DNA of 64,000 nucleotides from G020353115 sp964640125 (GTDB lineage Bacteria > Bacteroidota > Bacteroidia > Bacteroidales > VadinHA17). The notes beneath the pieces are model-generated. The model worked only from the letters and a program-made list of their open reading frames with translations, was not told the origin of the DNA and did no database searches. The stretch's first letter is position 1. Each line of letters starts with the position of its first letter. Positions 26,578 to 35,302 of this stretch are shown here, piece after piece. The position numbers were made by a program, and so were the translations under genes. The stretch spans positions 1-64,000 of the forward strand of contig CAZXGG010000002.1 of assembly GCA_964640125.1 (NCBI GenBank), written 5' to 3'.

Positions 26578-27210
26578 TCAACAATTTTTTTTGACATAAA
26601 AATAGGTTTCTTCCTTCTCAGTATCGTCATAAGTATAGATCTCATTACTACTTTGCGCCACGAAAAAACCGGCGATCGCAAAATCTCCAATGCACATCGT
26701 TGTGTGCACAAAAAGAGAGGTGATGAAACTCCAGGAAAGGGGATAATCTGTGGAAAAGATCAATAGAATAAGAACAATACTGATGACGATAAACGGGGTG
26801 AAAGCGACCATCATGAAAGGCTTCCTGCCCATTACGTATTTGTCAGCCGTGACGTAGAACAGGTAGTTGTCCGGTTTAACCCCAAATTTGATAACGGGTG
26901 CTCCCGCCAGTTTGTATACCGCTGCGTGGGTAAGTTCATGAACCGGAATTAAAATGACGGGCCATAAAATGAATCCAAAGAAACAGTGAACCATGATTTT
27001 TACCCAACCCCACTGACCCGGTAACAGCGTGTAAAAAAAGGTCCAAACCATCCATGCAAAGGAACATAAGGCAACTGTATAAAAAATCACAATTGCAGGA
27101 TTGTGATTCCTTATCTGCCGGAATACAAACGGGATCATATCCTCCAGCGAGAGAATGTGCAACAGTGTGAATTTATTCTCATCCTGTAGTTCCCTGACAG
27201 TGTATTTCAT
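26578..27210 (-). CDS. DUF3267 putative membrane zinc metalloprotease
   Basis: 210 residues with four membrane helices (about 38-60, 68-92, 127-150, 160-182). HELTHA (91-96) at the end of the second helix is an HExxH zinc motif (His91, Glu92, His95), and the following KLAGAPVIKFGVKP matches DUF3267 putative zincins. It resembles the core of site-2-type intramembrane proteases but lacks a clear NPDG motif, so proteolysis is unproven. It is the first gene of a two-gene unit with DDAH. Confidence 0.8.
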   Translation of the reverse strand: MKYTVRELQDENKFTLLHILSLEDMIPFVFRQIRNHNPAIVIFYTVALCSFAWMVWTFFYTLLPGQWGWVKIMVHCFFGFILWPVILIPVHELTHAAVYKLAGAPVIKFGVKPDNYLFYVTADKYVMGRKPFMMVAFTPFIVISIVLILLIFSTDYPLSWSFITSLFVHTTMCIGDFAIAGFFVAQSSNEIYTYDDTEKEETYFYVKKNC

Positions 27211-27328
27211 ACCTTTCCATTTCGGCTCCCCGGATTAAATATACCTAAAGATAGATGAAAATCGTTCAAAAATGAATTTCACCAGCATTTATCCAAATCC
27301 ACCCCTTTTTTACTTCACCTAAATGGAT

Positions 27329-27336
27329 TTACTTTG
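27329..27336 (+). promoter_or_regulatory. Possible -7 box of the DUF4294 gene
   Basis: TTACTTTG, one mismatch from TAnnTTTG, lies 40 bases before the ATG. No convincing -33 box. Confidence 0.3.
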
Positions 27337-27375
27337 CATCTGGTACAATTCTTGAAATGGTCATTCGTTAACTGA

Positions 27376-27996
27376 ATGATGAGCTGGAAACTTTTCATAT
27401 TGACCGGACTGTTTTTTACCGTTCAAATCTTGTCTGCACAGCAGACAGTCAGAAAGATATTGGATACCCTGACACTTGAAGATTTCGAGATCGTAACCAG
27501 TACCTTCATCGATGGGGATACAATTCCCCATCGAACCATTGAGGAGGTAATTGTCTATCCACGTCCCAAGTTTAACAACCGGAGGCAAATGAGAAGGTAT
27601 AGCCGGTTGATCATAAACATTAAAAAGGTTTATCCCTATGCTAAGCTGGCAAGAGAAAAGCTTCTGGCAATGGACCAACACATCGCAACCCTTACTTCTG
27701 AACGCGAGAAGAGGGAATATATCAACAGAATAGAGGAAGAACTTTTCAGTGAATTCGAGGATGATCTTAAAAAACTTACCATCAGCCAGGGCAGGCTGCT
27801 TATAAAACTGATTGACCGGGAAACGGGTGATACAACCTATGAGTGGCTGAAGGAACTCAAAGGTTCAGTATCTGCTTTCTTCTGGCAAGCCATTGCCCGG
27901 ATCTTCGGTTCGAATCTCAAATGGGAATTTGATGCACCAGGTGAGGATCGGCTGATTGATGATATCATTCGCATGATCGATGCTGGGATGATCTGA
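27376..27996 (+). CDS. DUF4294 family exported protein
   Basis: 206 residues, signal peptide about 1-22 (VQILSAQ). The mature protein has the conserved core DGDTIPHRTIEEVIVYP, RRYSRLIINIKKVYPYAKLAREKL and LTISQGRLLIKLIDRETGDTTYEWLKELKGSVSAFFWQAIARIF found across Bacteroidota DUF4294 proteins. Function is unknown; a helical periplasmic protein is expected. A hairpin follows directly after the stop codon. Family assignment is secure. Confidence 0.85.
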   Translation: MMSWKLFILTGLFFTVQILSAQQTVRKILDTLTLEDFEIVTSTFIDGDTIPHRTIEEVIVYPRPKFNNRRQMRRYSRLIINIKKVYPYAKLAREKLLAMDQHIATLTSEREKREYINRIEEELFSEFEDDLKKLTISQGRLLIKLIDRETGDTTYEWLKELKGSVSAFFWQAIARIFGSNLKWEFDAPGEDRLIDDIIRMIDAGMI

Positions 27997-28014
27997 TCCG
28001 GAAGCTTTTCCGGA
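27997..28014 (+). terminator. Stem-loop immediately after the DUF4294 stop
   Basis: TCCGGAA-gctt-TTCCGGA is a perfect 7-bp stem with a 4-base loop starting on the first base after the stop codon. There is no T-run, so it may be a 3'-end protecting hairpin or a weak terminator. Confidence 0.45.
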
Positions 28015-28047
28015 ACCAAAATCGATTTCCTTCTTATACCGATATTC

Positions 28048-28136
28048 ATGGAAAAAATTTTCCATTTCATGCCTCTTACTGGAAATTATTTTCTATTTTC
28101 GTAAAAAACAAATTCTTAATGGAAAATATTTTACCT
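28048..28136 (+). promoter_or_regulatory. Three phased 18-bp operator-like sites, the last over the start codon
   Basis: ATGGAAAAAATTTTCCAT (28048-28065), CTGGAAATTATTTTCTAT (28079-28096) and ATGGAAAATATTTTACCT (28119-28136) align without gaps on TGGAAA-n-n-ATTTT. The first is a perfect dyad with a 2-base centre. Spacings are 31 and 40 bases, about three and four helical turns. The second overlaps a TATTTTCG -7-like box (28094-28101) and the third includes the ATG of the AbiEi-Fic gene, so binding would block both initiation steps. Confidence 0.55.
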
Positions 28137-29600
28137 ATTCACCTTCAAGAAATAATTTTCAGTTCATCTGATCCGAAAATTTCAAAGCAAATTTCAAAGC
28201 TTGGAAAAAATGGCAAGATCAGGAAAATTGCACAACGATTATATTCTTCAAATCTTATCGACCCACCTGAAGAAATAATACAGAGAAACTTGTTCTTGAT
28301 CCTTGGTGGGCTTTATCCTGGAGCAATCATGAGTCATCGCTCCGCATTTGAGTTTAAGCCAACAGATAAAGGTCAATTTTTTTTGACTTATTCATATACA
28401 AAAAAGGTAAATCTGGGAGATATTACGCTAAGATTTCTTGAAGGACATAAACCTATAACAGGTGATAATCAAATTTTTGGTGGCTTATATGTATCACAAA
28501 GGGCAAGAGCATTTTTAGAGAATCTCCAACCTTCAAAAAATGTAAGCGGGAGTTCAAAGTGTTTAACCCTGCTTCAGATAGAAGATAAATTAGAACAAAT
28601 AATCAGGATAAATGGAGAAGAAGAGCTTAACAATGTCCGGGACAGAGCCAGGGAAATTGCTCCTGAATTAAAAATGGAAAAAGAATTCGAAAAGTTGAAT
28701 AGAATAATCAGTGCTCTATTAACAACTCATTCACCAAAAGTTTTGTCATCCCCTCTTGCAGTTGCCAGAGCTTTCGGGTTTCCATACGATCCGGCTAGAA
28801 TAAAATTATTCGAGAATCTTTTCATAGATCTGAAGACAAGCGAATTTAAAAACAGGACTGACAGAAATGCCACTACGATATCATTTCGCAATTTTGCTTT
28901 TTTTGAAAGCTACTTTTCGAACTCTATAGAAGGAACTGTATTTGAAGTAGAAGAAGCGAAGAAAATTGTAGACACAAATAGACCTTTGCCAGCCAGAAAT
29001 GAAGATAGTCATGATGTTTTAGGAACTTATAAGATTGTATCTAATAAGGAAGAGATGTCAATCACGCCAGGTTCTGCCGAGGATTTATTGAATATAATCA
29101 TTTACCGGCATAAAATCTTATTGGATGCAAGGCCTGACAGAAATCCGGGACTATTAAAGGATAAAAACAATTTTGCAGGCTTAACTGCTTTTGTAGATTT
29201 TAATTTGGTAAAGGGCACTTTAATGCAATCTTTTGATTTTTATAAAGCGCTAGATCATCCATTTTCTAAGGCAGCATACATAATGTTTGTGGTGAGCGAA
29301 GTGCATCCCTTCCTTGATGGCAATGGAAGAATTGCCAGAATCATGATGAATTCAGAATTAGTCGAAGCAGGACAGGCAAAAATAATTATACCTACTGTAT
29401 ATCGTGATGATTACTTAGGCACCCTTAGAAAACTGACAAGGCAGAGTAATACTCAACCTTTTGTTAGAATGCTGCAGCGGGCGCACGAATTCAGCGAAAA
29501 CATATATGGAGACGATTACAATGAAATGTTGGATTATGTGAAGAGATGTAATTCTTTCTCTGAACACACTGAAGCCAAATTGAAAATAATTACCAGGTAA
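28119..29600 (+). CDS. AbiEi-like antitoxin domain fused to a Fic domain
   Basis: 493 residues. Residues about 15-185 resemble the AbiEi antitoxin family: a winged helix (ISKQISKLGKNGKIRKIAQ, then RLYSS), GAIMSHRSAFEF (69-80), and SQRARAFLENL (126-136). Residues about 220-470 are a Fic protein with inhibitory motif SNSIEGT (267-273) and the catalytic loop HPFLDGNGRIARI from His396. AbiEi proteins repress their own operons by binding inverted repeats; Fic enzymes AMPylate proteins. Thus one chain may combine regulator and self-inhibited toxin-like enzyme. The gene looks richer in A and T than its neighbours, consistent with transfer. No separate AbiEii toxin is adjacent. Confidence 0.8.
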   Translation: MENILPIHLQEIIFSSSDPKISKQISKLGKNGKIRKIAQRLYSSNLIDPPEEIIQRNLFLILGGLYPGAIMSHRSAFEFKPTDKGQFFLTYSYTKKVNLGDITLRFLEGHKPITGDNQIFGGLYVSQRARAFLENLQPSKNVSGSSKCLTLLQIEDKLEQIIRINGEEELNNVRDRAREIAPELKMEKEFEKLNRIISALLTTHSPKVLSSPLAVARAFGFPYDPARIKLFENLFIDLKTSEFKNRTDRNATTISFRNFAFFESYFSNSIEGTVFEVEEAKKIVDTNRPLPARNEDSHDVLGTYKIVSNKEEMSITPGSAEDLLNIIIYRHKILLDARPDRNPGLLKDKNNFAGLTAFVDFNLVKGTLMQSFDFYKALDHPFSKAAYIMFVVSEVHPFLDGNGRIARIMMNSELVEAGQAKIIIPTVYRDDYLGTLRKLTRQSNTQPFVRMLQRAHEFSENIYGDDYNEMLDYVKRCNSFSEHTEAKLKIITR

Positions 29601-29712
29601 CCTTTTCTTCAATACATAATAGGCATAATTCACTCATTTGCTTTATCCTCCTTACAAGGGCATTTGATTTACTTTGTCGGGCTTTGCCCTACGAAGCCCT
29701 CCGAAATAAGAA

Positions 29713-29750
29713 GCCCTCCTTCGTCCCGATAAATCTATACTAAGGAGGGC
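29713..29750. repeat. GC-rich inverted repeat between convergent genes
   Basis: GCCCTCCTT (29713-29721) and AAGGAGGGC (29742-29750) are perfect 9-base arms around a 20-base loop. It sits between the convergent Fic and elbB genes in a region (29601-29926) with no gene, and may serve as a two-way terminator. The assembly break starts 3 bases later, which fits a multi-copy interspersed sequence. Confidence 0.45.
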
Positions 29751-29753
29751 GAA

Positions 29754-29963
29754 GTCGGGGTGAGAAGAGTATTACAGCAGTTTCATTATCGCCTTAACAA
29801 CATTGTCTNNNNNNNNNNNNNNNNNNNNNNNNNNNNNNNNNNNNNNNNNNNNNNNNNNNNNNNNNNNNNNNNNNNNNNNNNNNNNNNNNNNNNNNNNNNN
29901 NNNNNNNNGTCGGGGTGAGAAGAGTATTACAGCAGTTTCATTATCGCCTTAACAACATTGTCT
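29754..29963. other. Assembly gap of 100 N flanked by identical 55-base copies
   Basis: Bases 29754-29808 and 29909-29963 are identical, and 29809-29908 are N. This is the pattern of two contigs that overlap by one k-mer and were scaffolded without merging. The left copy duplicates the 3' end of elbB. The true sequence probably lacks 155 of these bases. Confidence 0.85.
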
Positions 29964-30574
29964 GCACCATCCCCAACCTGTGCAATCGTGGCATCCAGCA
30001 TATAACAGGGTGTGGTTACAACCTTATTGCCTTCATCCACGACCACTTCACCGTGATTGGTTTTAATATGTGTTGCCCCCATATTTTCAACAGCACGGGC
30101 CGTATCGGCATCCTGTCCTATGGTTAATTTGATATTCCCCAGGATCCTGGCAAGTATAACCGGAGAGATGCAGAGTGCGCCAATCGGTTTTCCGGCATCT
30201 TTCATTCCCAGAATGGCATTTTTTACCTCCCTGTTTACCGAACACTCCGTACCGTCAAAGGCGAAGGTAGAGAGGTTTTTCGCAGCACCGAAACCTCCCG
30301 GAAATATCAACGCATCAAAGGCTTCCGGTTTGAATTCAGAAAGGGGTTTAATGTTACCCCGGGCAATCCTCGCCGATTCAACAAGCACATTTCGCGATTC
30401 ATTCATCGCTTCTCCGGTAAGGTGGTTAATCACATGATGTTGATCAATATCCGGTGCGAAAACCTCGTATGACCCTCCATTCTTAACAATAGCGTAGAGG
30501 GTTAAGGTAGCTTCGTGGATCTCTGCTCCATCATATACTCCACATCCGGCAAGTACAACAGCAAATTTCTTCAT
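29927..30574 (-). CDS. elbB: ElbB-type glyoxalase, DJ-1/PfpI superfamily
   Basis: 215 residues, the ElbB length. The nucleophile elbow is Cys135 in GALCISP; LAGCGVYDGAEIHE (9-21), FPGGFGAAKNLS and TPCYMLDATI are ElbB hallmarks. Escherichia coli ElbB has been reported to have weak glyoxalase activity and was linked to isoprenoid synthesis; its real role is unsettled. The stop lies inside the right-hand copy of the assembly overlap, so the gene itself is complete. It is divergent from thpR. Confidence 0.9.
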   Translation of the reverse strand: MKKFAVVLAGCGVYDGAEIHEATLTLYAIVKNGGSYEVFAPDIDQHHVINHLTGEAMNESRNVLVESARIARGNIKPLSEFKPEAFDALIFPGGFGAAKNLSTFAFDGTECSVNREVKNAILGMKDAGKPIGALCISPVILARILGNIKLTIGQDADTARAVENMGATHIKTNHGEVVVDEGNKVVTTPCYMLDATIAQVGDGADNVVKAIMKLL

Positions 30575-30669
30575 GGTACATTTTTTTTCACGGTTTATAT
30601 TTACAATACCAAGTTATTGAATTTTTCATAAATTCGATAAGGATTTTTTCTTTTTTAAGCGGCTGTAAG

Positions 30670-31239
30670 ATGAGAACTTTCGTAGCGATAAAAATTGATG
30701 TTGAGCCGGTAATGGAAGAGGCGATCCGTACCTTGCAAAGGAATCTGCATGGAGAAAGGATAAAGTGGGTTGATATGAGAAACCTGCACCTTACTCTATT
30801 CTTTCTGGGAGAAACACCGGATTCCAGGATTGATCCTATCGTGGCAGGGTTAAAAGGTGTCATGGATGAATCGGAGCCACTGAGCATAACCCTTTCGGGG
30901 ATGGGTGTGTTCCGCAATGTCAGGGATCCCAGGGTAATCTGGATAGGAATTGATGATAATCCTGCATTACTGGAGTTGCAATCCGGGATATCGGATATAC
31001 TGGTCGGTTTTGGTTACCGAAAAGAAAACCGGCCATTCAGTCCTCATCTTACCATCGGCCGTCCCAAAAGTATTCATAACAGGCAAAGCCTGATGGAGGA
31101 GATAGAGAAGAACAGAAACAAATTCCTGCAGGAATTGGTAGCACGGGAAGTGGTGTTTTATGAAAGTATGCTGAAGGAGAAGGGCCCCGAATACCGGATT
31201 ATCGAAGCGTTTCGCCTAAACCGGGATAACCGGTTTTAA
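30670..31239 (+). CDS. thpR: RNA 2',3'-cyclic phosphodiesterase ThpR
   Basis: 189 residues of the 2H phosphoesterase family. The two HxTx motifs are HLTL from His40 and HLTI from His126, spaced as in ThpR/LigT. It opens 2',3'-cyclic phosphates at RNA ends and can reversibly ligate 2'-5' RNA. It is divergent from elbB and its stop codon overlaps the end of the convergent sugar transferase gene by 4 bases. Confidence 0.9.
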   Translation: MRTFVAIKIDVEPVMEEAIRTLQRNLHGERIKWVDMRNLHLTLFFLGETPDSRIDPIVAGLKGVMDESEPLSITLSGMGVFRNVRDPRVIWIGIDDNPALLELQSGISDILVGFGYRKENRPFSPHLTIGRPKSIHNRQSLMEEIEKNRNKFLQELVAREVVFYESMLKEKGPEYRIIEAFRLNRDNRF

Positions 31240-32651
31240 ATTCCCCTGCCTTTGATGATTGTGATCAGGGTATAGATCATGATCTTGAAATCAACATATA
31301 GGGACATGTTCTCAATATAAATAAGATCATATCTCATCCGTTCTATCATCTCATCCACGTTCTCTGCATATCCGAATTTTACCTGCCCCCATGAGGTAAT
31401 TCCGGGTTTTACTTTTTGAAGCTGTAGGTATTCAGGAGCTCTCTGCACGATTTGATCAATGAAAAATTTTCGTTCCGGCCGTGGACCAACCAGGGACATT
31501 TCTCCTTTCAGGACATTGACGAAGTTGGGAATTTCATCGAACCGGTGTTTGCGCATAAACCTGCCAAATGGTGTAATCCGGTTGTCCTCTTTGCTTGAAA
31601 GCTCCGGCCCGTTCAATTCTGCATTGACCACCATCGTCCTGAATTTATACAGCCTGAATGGTTTGCCGAACCTGCCGATCCGTTCATGACTGTACATCAC
31701 AGGACCGTTCGATGTGCATTTTATTCCAATGATCACTAACAAAATCAGGGGAGATAGAATAACCAGGCAAAGGATGGAAATTACGATGTCAAGGGTTTTT
31801 TTTAGTGAGTATTGCCAGAACGGAATCAGGTCCGGTGATATTTCCAAAAGCGGAGTCCCGTAAAGGGAAGAGATCTTAACCCTTCCGGTGAGCAGATCAT
31901 ACGTGCTTGGGATTGCTTTGATCCGCACACTGGCTTGTGTCAATCGATTGATGATATTACCAATGGTATCCTGTTCTGCAGATTCGATGGCGATGATCAC
32001 CTCCTCAATTTCATGCTTTTTGATAAGGCCTGTTACATCATCAATCGACCCAAGGTTCTCAATGTAATCGCCTGCCAGGTCCTCAGATTGATGGTTTACG
32101 TTAATATAGCCAATGATCCTGTTGCCGGCAGATCTCTTCCGGGCATTCAACTCCTTGATGACCCTGACAGCCCTGCCATTACCTCCAATGATAAGTGTGT
32201 TAAAACCGATCAATCCACGCTGTATTTTAGATACGGTCATGCAGGTAAGGATGAGCCGCGGAATAAAGGTCAGTAAAAAATGAACCGTAAAAAGTACCAA
32301 TAATGATGTATAGTAATCGGTATATGTAACAATGGTATCGTCAAGCAGAAGCACAAAAAAGATGACAACGACACCAATCAGGGTAATGAAAAAGGTATGC
32401 CCAAGATCAATTAACCGTGATTTTCGGAAAATGTTATTATAGAATCCGGTGAAGGCATATAACATGATCCAGAAAAGAGGAATAATGGTTATCCCGATGA
32501 AATAATTGATTCCTAATTCTATCGGAACCGGGATACCGAATTTTTCGGATTCAAAATAGATTTTTCTGAAGATGTAGAACAGGGTCCATGAAGTAGCTGC
32601 TGATAAAAGATCAAATATCACATACTTGAAAACCTGGAGCTTCTTGTTCAT
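31236..32651 (-). CDS. Undecaprenyl-phosphate sugar phosphotransferase (WcaJ/WbaP type)
   Basis: 471 residues. Four or five N-terminal membrane helices (to about 135) are followed by a nucleotide-binding-like domain (LIIGGNGRAVRVIKELNARK, about 152-171), one more helix (about 285-310) and the C-terminal catalytic transferase domain with YSHERIGRFGKPFRLYKFRT and KGEMSLVGPRPE. It moves a sugar 1-phosphate from a UDP-sugar onto undecaprenyl phosphate, the first step in building capsule or exopolysaccharide. No polysaccharide cluster surrounds it, so the product and sugar cannot be told. Confidence 0.9.
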   Translation of the reverse strand: MNKKLQVFKYVIFDLLSAATSWTLFYIFRKIYFESEKFGIPVPIELGINYFIGITIIPLFWIMLYAFTGFYNNIFRKSRLIDLGHTFFITLIGVVVIFFVLLLDDTIVTYTDYYTSLLVLFTVHFLLTFIPRLILTCMTVSKIQRGLIGFNTLIIGGNGRAVRVIKELNARKRSAGNRIIGYINVNHQSEDLAGDYIENLGSIDDVTGLIKKHEIEEVIIAIESAEQDTIGNIINRLTQASVRIKAIPSTYDLLTGRVKISSLYGTPLLEISPDLIPFWQYSLKKTLDIVISILCLVILSPLILLVIIGIKCTSNGPVMYSHERIGRFGKPFRLYKFRTMVVNAELNGPELSSKEDNRITPFGRFMRKHRFDEIPNFVNVLKGEMSLVGPRPERKFFIDQIVQRAPEYLQLQKVKPGITSWGQVKFGYAENVDEMIERMRYDLIYIENMSLYVDFKIMIYTLITIIKGRGI

Positions 32652-32810
32652 TCAGGGTATGCTGTTAGTTGTTTCCCTTTTCAGGATGACTCTACACCTC
32701 AGTTATACATCGAACCATGTACTTCAATAACTGATAATCCGTCAGAATATTTTTTGCAGGGACAACTTTTTATGATGAGAATAGTAACCGCCTGGAAAGA
32801 GAGAGTAGAA

Positions 32811-33767
32811 TCATACTTTCTTTGTAATTTTTTCCATCAGTTCAAGCAGGATTTTGACAGCAAAATATGCTTCTTCCATATCAACCAGGGGAATACTTTG
32901 ATCTACTATTGCATCCTTAAAAACAGTCAGTTCTTTTAATCGATCTTCCGGGGGAAGGTTGATTTTATTCACTTTAACAGGAGAACTTCCCGGTTTTTTA
33001 TCCCCTGCTGGTTGATCATTATTTTGTGGGTGATTCAGTTGATACCTGGTGAACAACCCATGAACAAAATCCATAAAAAACCACTCTTCCCGTTGGAATA
33101 GTGTGCAATCCATTCCGGTTGATTCGGAGAATCGATTGGAGGTAAGCGTTACCACACAACCGTTGTCAAATTCAAGGCGTGCATTGATCAGATCCGTGAG
33201 ATCATGTACCAGTCGTATCCCGGTTGCGTTTATCCGTTGAACATTTGATTTGACAAGGTGTAAGGCAAGATCAATATCCCTGACAAGATCGGCTTTGAGG
33301 GATTCTCCATCCACCTCACCCTCAGACGGATCATAATGCCTCCTTATTTCCATAAACATCGGTTTTTTTAACAAAGGGATCAATGATTGTAAAACCGGAT
33401 TCAATCGTTCATGGTTGCTGACCTGGAGAATTACATTTGCTTCCCTTGAAAGCTTATTCAGGTGATTGATATTTTCGAGGGGCAGTGATACCGGGTAATT
33501 TACCAGCAGGTGTTTTGAATGGGTAAGCAGACGGGCAAGCAAATCAAAATGGCGGTCTGTGGGAAGTTCAAAATCAATAGCATCGCAGGAAATAATCAGG
33601 GCATCGGGTGTAGTGAACAGGGGAATATTATACCGTTCTGAAATTCGTTTTCCCGTATCGTAATCCGGATCATAAACTCCCATGATTTCAAATCCCGGAA
33701 TCTCAGTTATAGCTTGAATGTGTCGTTCCCCTTTGTGGCTTGCACCAAAGACTCCGACTTTTACCAT
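32811..33767 (-). CDS. Gfo/Idh/MocA-family protein with altered active site
   Basis: 318 residues. A Rossmann nucleotide-binding start, VKVGVFGASHKGERH, and the C-terminal alpha/beta domain place it in the Gfo/Idh/MocA oxidoreductases. In active members the motif EKP supplies a catalytic Lys; here the aligned stretch KHLLVNYPVSLP has NYP. The later His-Asp pair is RDIDLALH in place of the usual HD. Both changes argue that normal NAD(P)-dependent sugar oxidation is lost or changed. A binding or regulatory role is possible. It has its own perfect TAnnTTTG box and is divergent from pcm. Confidence 0.75.
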   Translation of the reverse strand: MVKVGVFGASHKGERHIQAITEIPGFEIMGVYDPDYDTGKRISERYNIPLFTTPDALIISCDAIDFELPTDRHFDLLARLLTHSKHLLVNYPVSLPLENINHLNKLSREANVILQVSNHERLNPVLQSLIPLLKKPMFMEIRRHYDPSEGEVDGESLKADLVRDIDLALHLVKSNVQRINATGIRLVHDLTDLINARLEFDNGCVVTLTSNRFSESTGMDCTLFQREEWFFMDFVHGLFTRYQLNHPQNNDQPAGDKKPGSSPVKVNKINLPPEDRLKELTVFKDAIVDQSIPLVDMEEAYFAVKILLELMEKITKKV

Positions 33768-33784
33768 TTGTGGCTGATTTTCTG

Positions 33785-33792
33785 CAAACTTA
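33785..33792 (-). promoter_or_regulatory. -7 box of the Gfo/Idh-like gene
   Basis: The minus strand reads TAAGTTTG, a perfect TAnnTTTG, 17 bases before the ATG, giving a very short leader. Confidence 0.45.
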
Positions 33793-33857
33793 TCGTTTTT
33801 TCAAAAAAGAATTTTCTTTTTAATTTGAACTTATTAACGTTTTTGTGTTGATAACAT

Positions 33858-33865
33858 TACTTTTG
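33858..33865 (+). promoter_or_regulatory. -7 box of the pcm-MBL transcript
   Basis: TACTTTTG, a perfect TAnnTTTG, 20 bases before the ATG at 33886. It is divergent from the box at 33785 with about 65 bases between. Confidence 0.5.
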
Positions 33866-33885
33866 TGTGGTTGAAATAATATGGT

Positions 33886-34536
33886 ATGGAGGACACTTTC
33901 AGGCATAAGGGATTAAGAAAAAAACTGGTTGACGAAGTCCGCAATAAAGGGATCCGGGATGAGCGGGTACTGGATGCACTGAACAAAGTACCACGGCATC
34001 TTTTTATGGATTCCGGGTTCATCAATTTTGCTTACAAAGACCAGGCATTTCCTATCGGTTCCGGACAAACCATATCTCAACCCTACACGGTAGCCTTTCA
34101 GACCGAATTATTAGTGGTAAAACCGCGTGACAAGGTGCTCGAAATTGGGACCGGTTCAGGATATCAGGCAGCAATCCTTCTGGAGATGGGAGCGAAGGTA
34201 TACACCATTGAAAGACAAAAAAAATTGTATCTCAAAGCCCAGCAAATGTTACCCAAAATCGGATACAAACCCCAGTTTTTTTATGGGGATGGATATGAAG
34301 GTCAACCGGCGTATGGCCCCTATGATAAAATATTGATTACAGCAGCAGCTTCAAGTATACCCCAAAAGTTGCTGGAACAACTGAAAATCGGAGGCCGGTT
34401 AGTCCTTCCACTGGGAAGCTCCAGGACGCAGGTTATGACACTGGTGGTAAAAGAAGGAGAGGGGCAATACCACAAATCATCCCATGGCTACTTTGTGTTC
34501 GTTCCCCTGCTGGAGGGGACAGAGAATAATGGATAA
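33886..34536 (+). CDS. pcm: Protein-L-isoaspartate O-methyltransferase
   Basis: 216 residues. The SAM-binding motif is VLEIGTGSGYQAAILLEMG, preceded by the Pcm signature PIGSGQTISQPYTVAFQTE. It methylates isoaspartyl residues in aged proteins with S-adenosylmethionine, starting their repair, in the cytosol. The MBL hydrolase gene begins 5 bases after its stop, so they form an operon. Length and motifs are normal. Confidence 0.93.
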   Translation: MEDTFRHKGLRKKLVDEVRNKGIRDERVLDALNKVPRHLFMDSGFINFAYKDQAFPIGSGQTISQPYTVAFQTELLVVKPRDKVLEIGTGSGYQAAILLEMGAKVYTIERQKKLYLKAQQMLPKIGYKPQFFYGDGYEGQPAYGPYDKILITAAASSIPQKLLEQLKIGGRLVLPLGSSRTQVMTLVVKEGEGQYHKSSHGYFVFVPLLEGTENNG

Positions 34537-34541
34537 TCACC

Positions 34542-35180
34542 ATGATATCTGTTAAAATATTCGTATTCAACCCTTTTCAGGAAAATACCTACCTGTTATA
34601 TGATCCGAGTGGGGAATGCATTGTGATCGATCCGGGCAATTATTTGCCGGAAGAGAATAAACAACTGTACCAGTTCCTGAAAGAAAAATCGCTGCATCCT
34701 GTTCGCCTGGTCAATACGCATGGACACATAGACCATATACTTGGTAATTCCTGGTTCCTGAAGGAATATGGTTTAAAAACCGAGATGCACCGTTCCGATG
34801 AACCACTGGTCAAAGGGGCAAAAGAATATGGACAAATCTTTGAAATAGATATGGATACTCCTCCCCCGGTGGGTAAATATCTTGATGAGGGAGACCGGAT
34901 CGGGTTTGGTAATTCCTCGGTGACCTGTATCCATATCCCCGGACATTCTCCAGGCAGCCTTGTATTCTACAACAAAGAACAGGCATTTGCCATTGTCGGT
35001 GATGTGCTTTTCCAGGGAAGCATCGGGCGGACAGATCTGCCGGGAGGAGATTATACAACATTGATTAATGGAATTTCAGAAAAATTACTGATCCTCGATG
35101 ATAATGTGGTGGTATATCCCGGACATGGATCGCAAACAACCATTGGCAATGAGAAGAGATTCAATCCATTTTTATCATAA
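34542..35180 (+). CDS. MBL-fold metallohydrolase (glyoxalase II-like)
   Basis: 212 residues. The metal motif THGHIDH (59-65) gives His60, His62, Asp64 and His65; later ligands lie in HIPGHSPGSLVF, VGDVLFQGSIGRTDLPGG and VVYPGHGS. The GSIGRTDLPGG segment is typical of the YcbL/GloB-like group, which hydrolyses thioesters such as S-lactoylglutathione or similar small molecules. It is shorter than true GloB and lacks its C-terminal glutathione domain, so the substrate is uncertain. Second gene of the pcm operon. Confidence 0.88.
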   Translation: MISVKIFVFNPFQENTYLLYDPSGECIVIDPGNYLPEENKQLYQFLKEKSLHPVRLVNTHGHIDHILGNSWFLKEYGLKTEMHRSDEPLVKGAKEYGQIFEIDMDTPPPVGKYLDEGDRIGFGNSSVTCIHIPGHSPGSLVFYNKEQAFAIVGDVLFQGSIGRTDLPGGDYTTLINGISEKLLILDDNVVVYPGHGSQTTIGNEKRFNPFLS

Positions 35181-35302
35181 ATCCTTCAGTTTATCCGCCA
35201 GTGAGTGGATGGTTTAAGAACATATTCTGAGAAGACAAATCACATTTTTTTATCAGAATCTTTCTGCTATTTTTAACCCTTTGCTTTTTAACCTTACTAT
35301 CC

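Noticed and set aside
35181..35302. Glycine riboswitch before gcvP
   Set aside because: No paired aptamer-like sequence is visible; the leader is AT-rich and only 122 bases.
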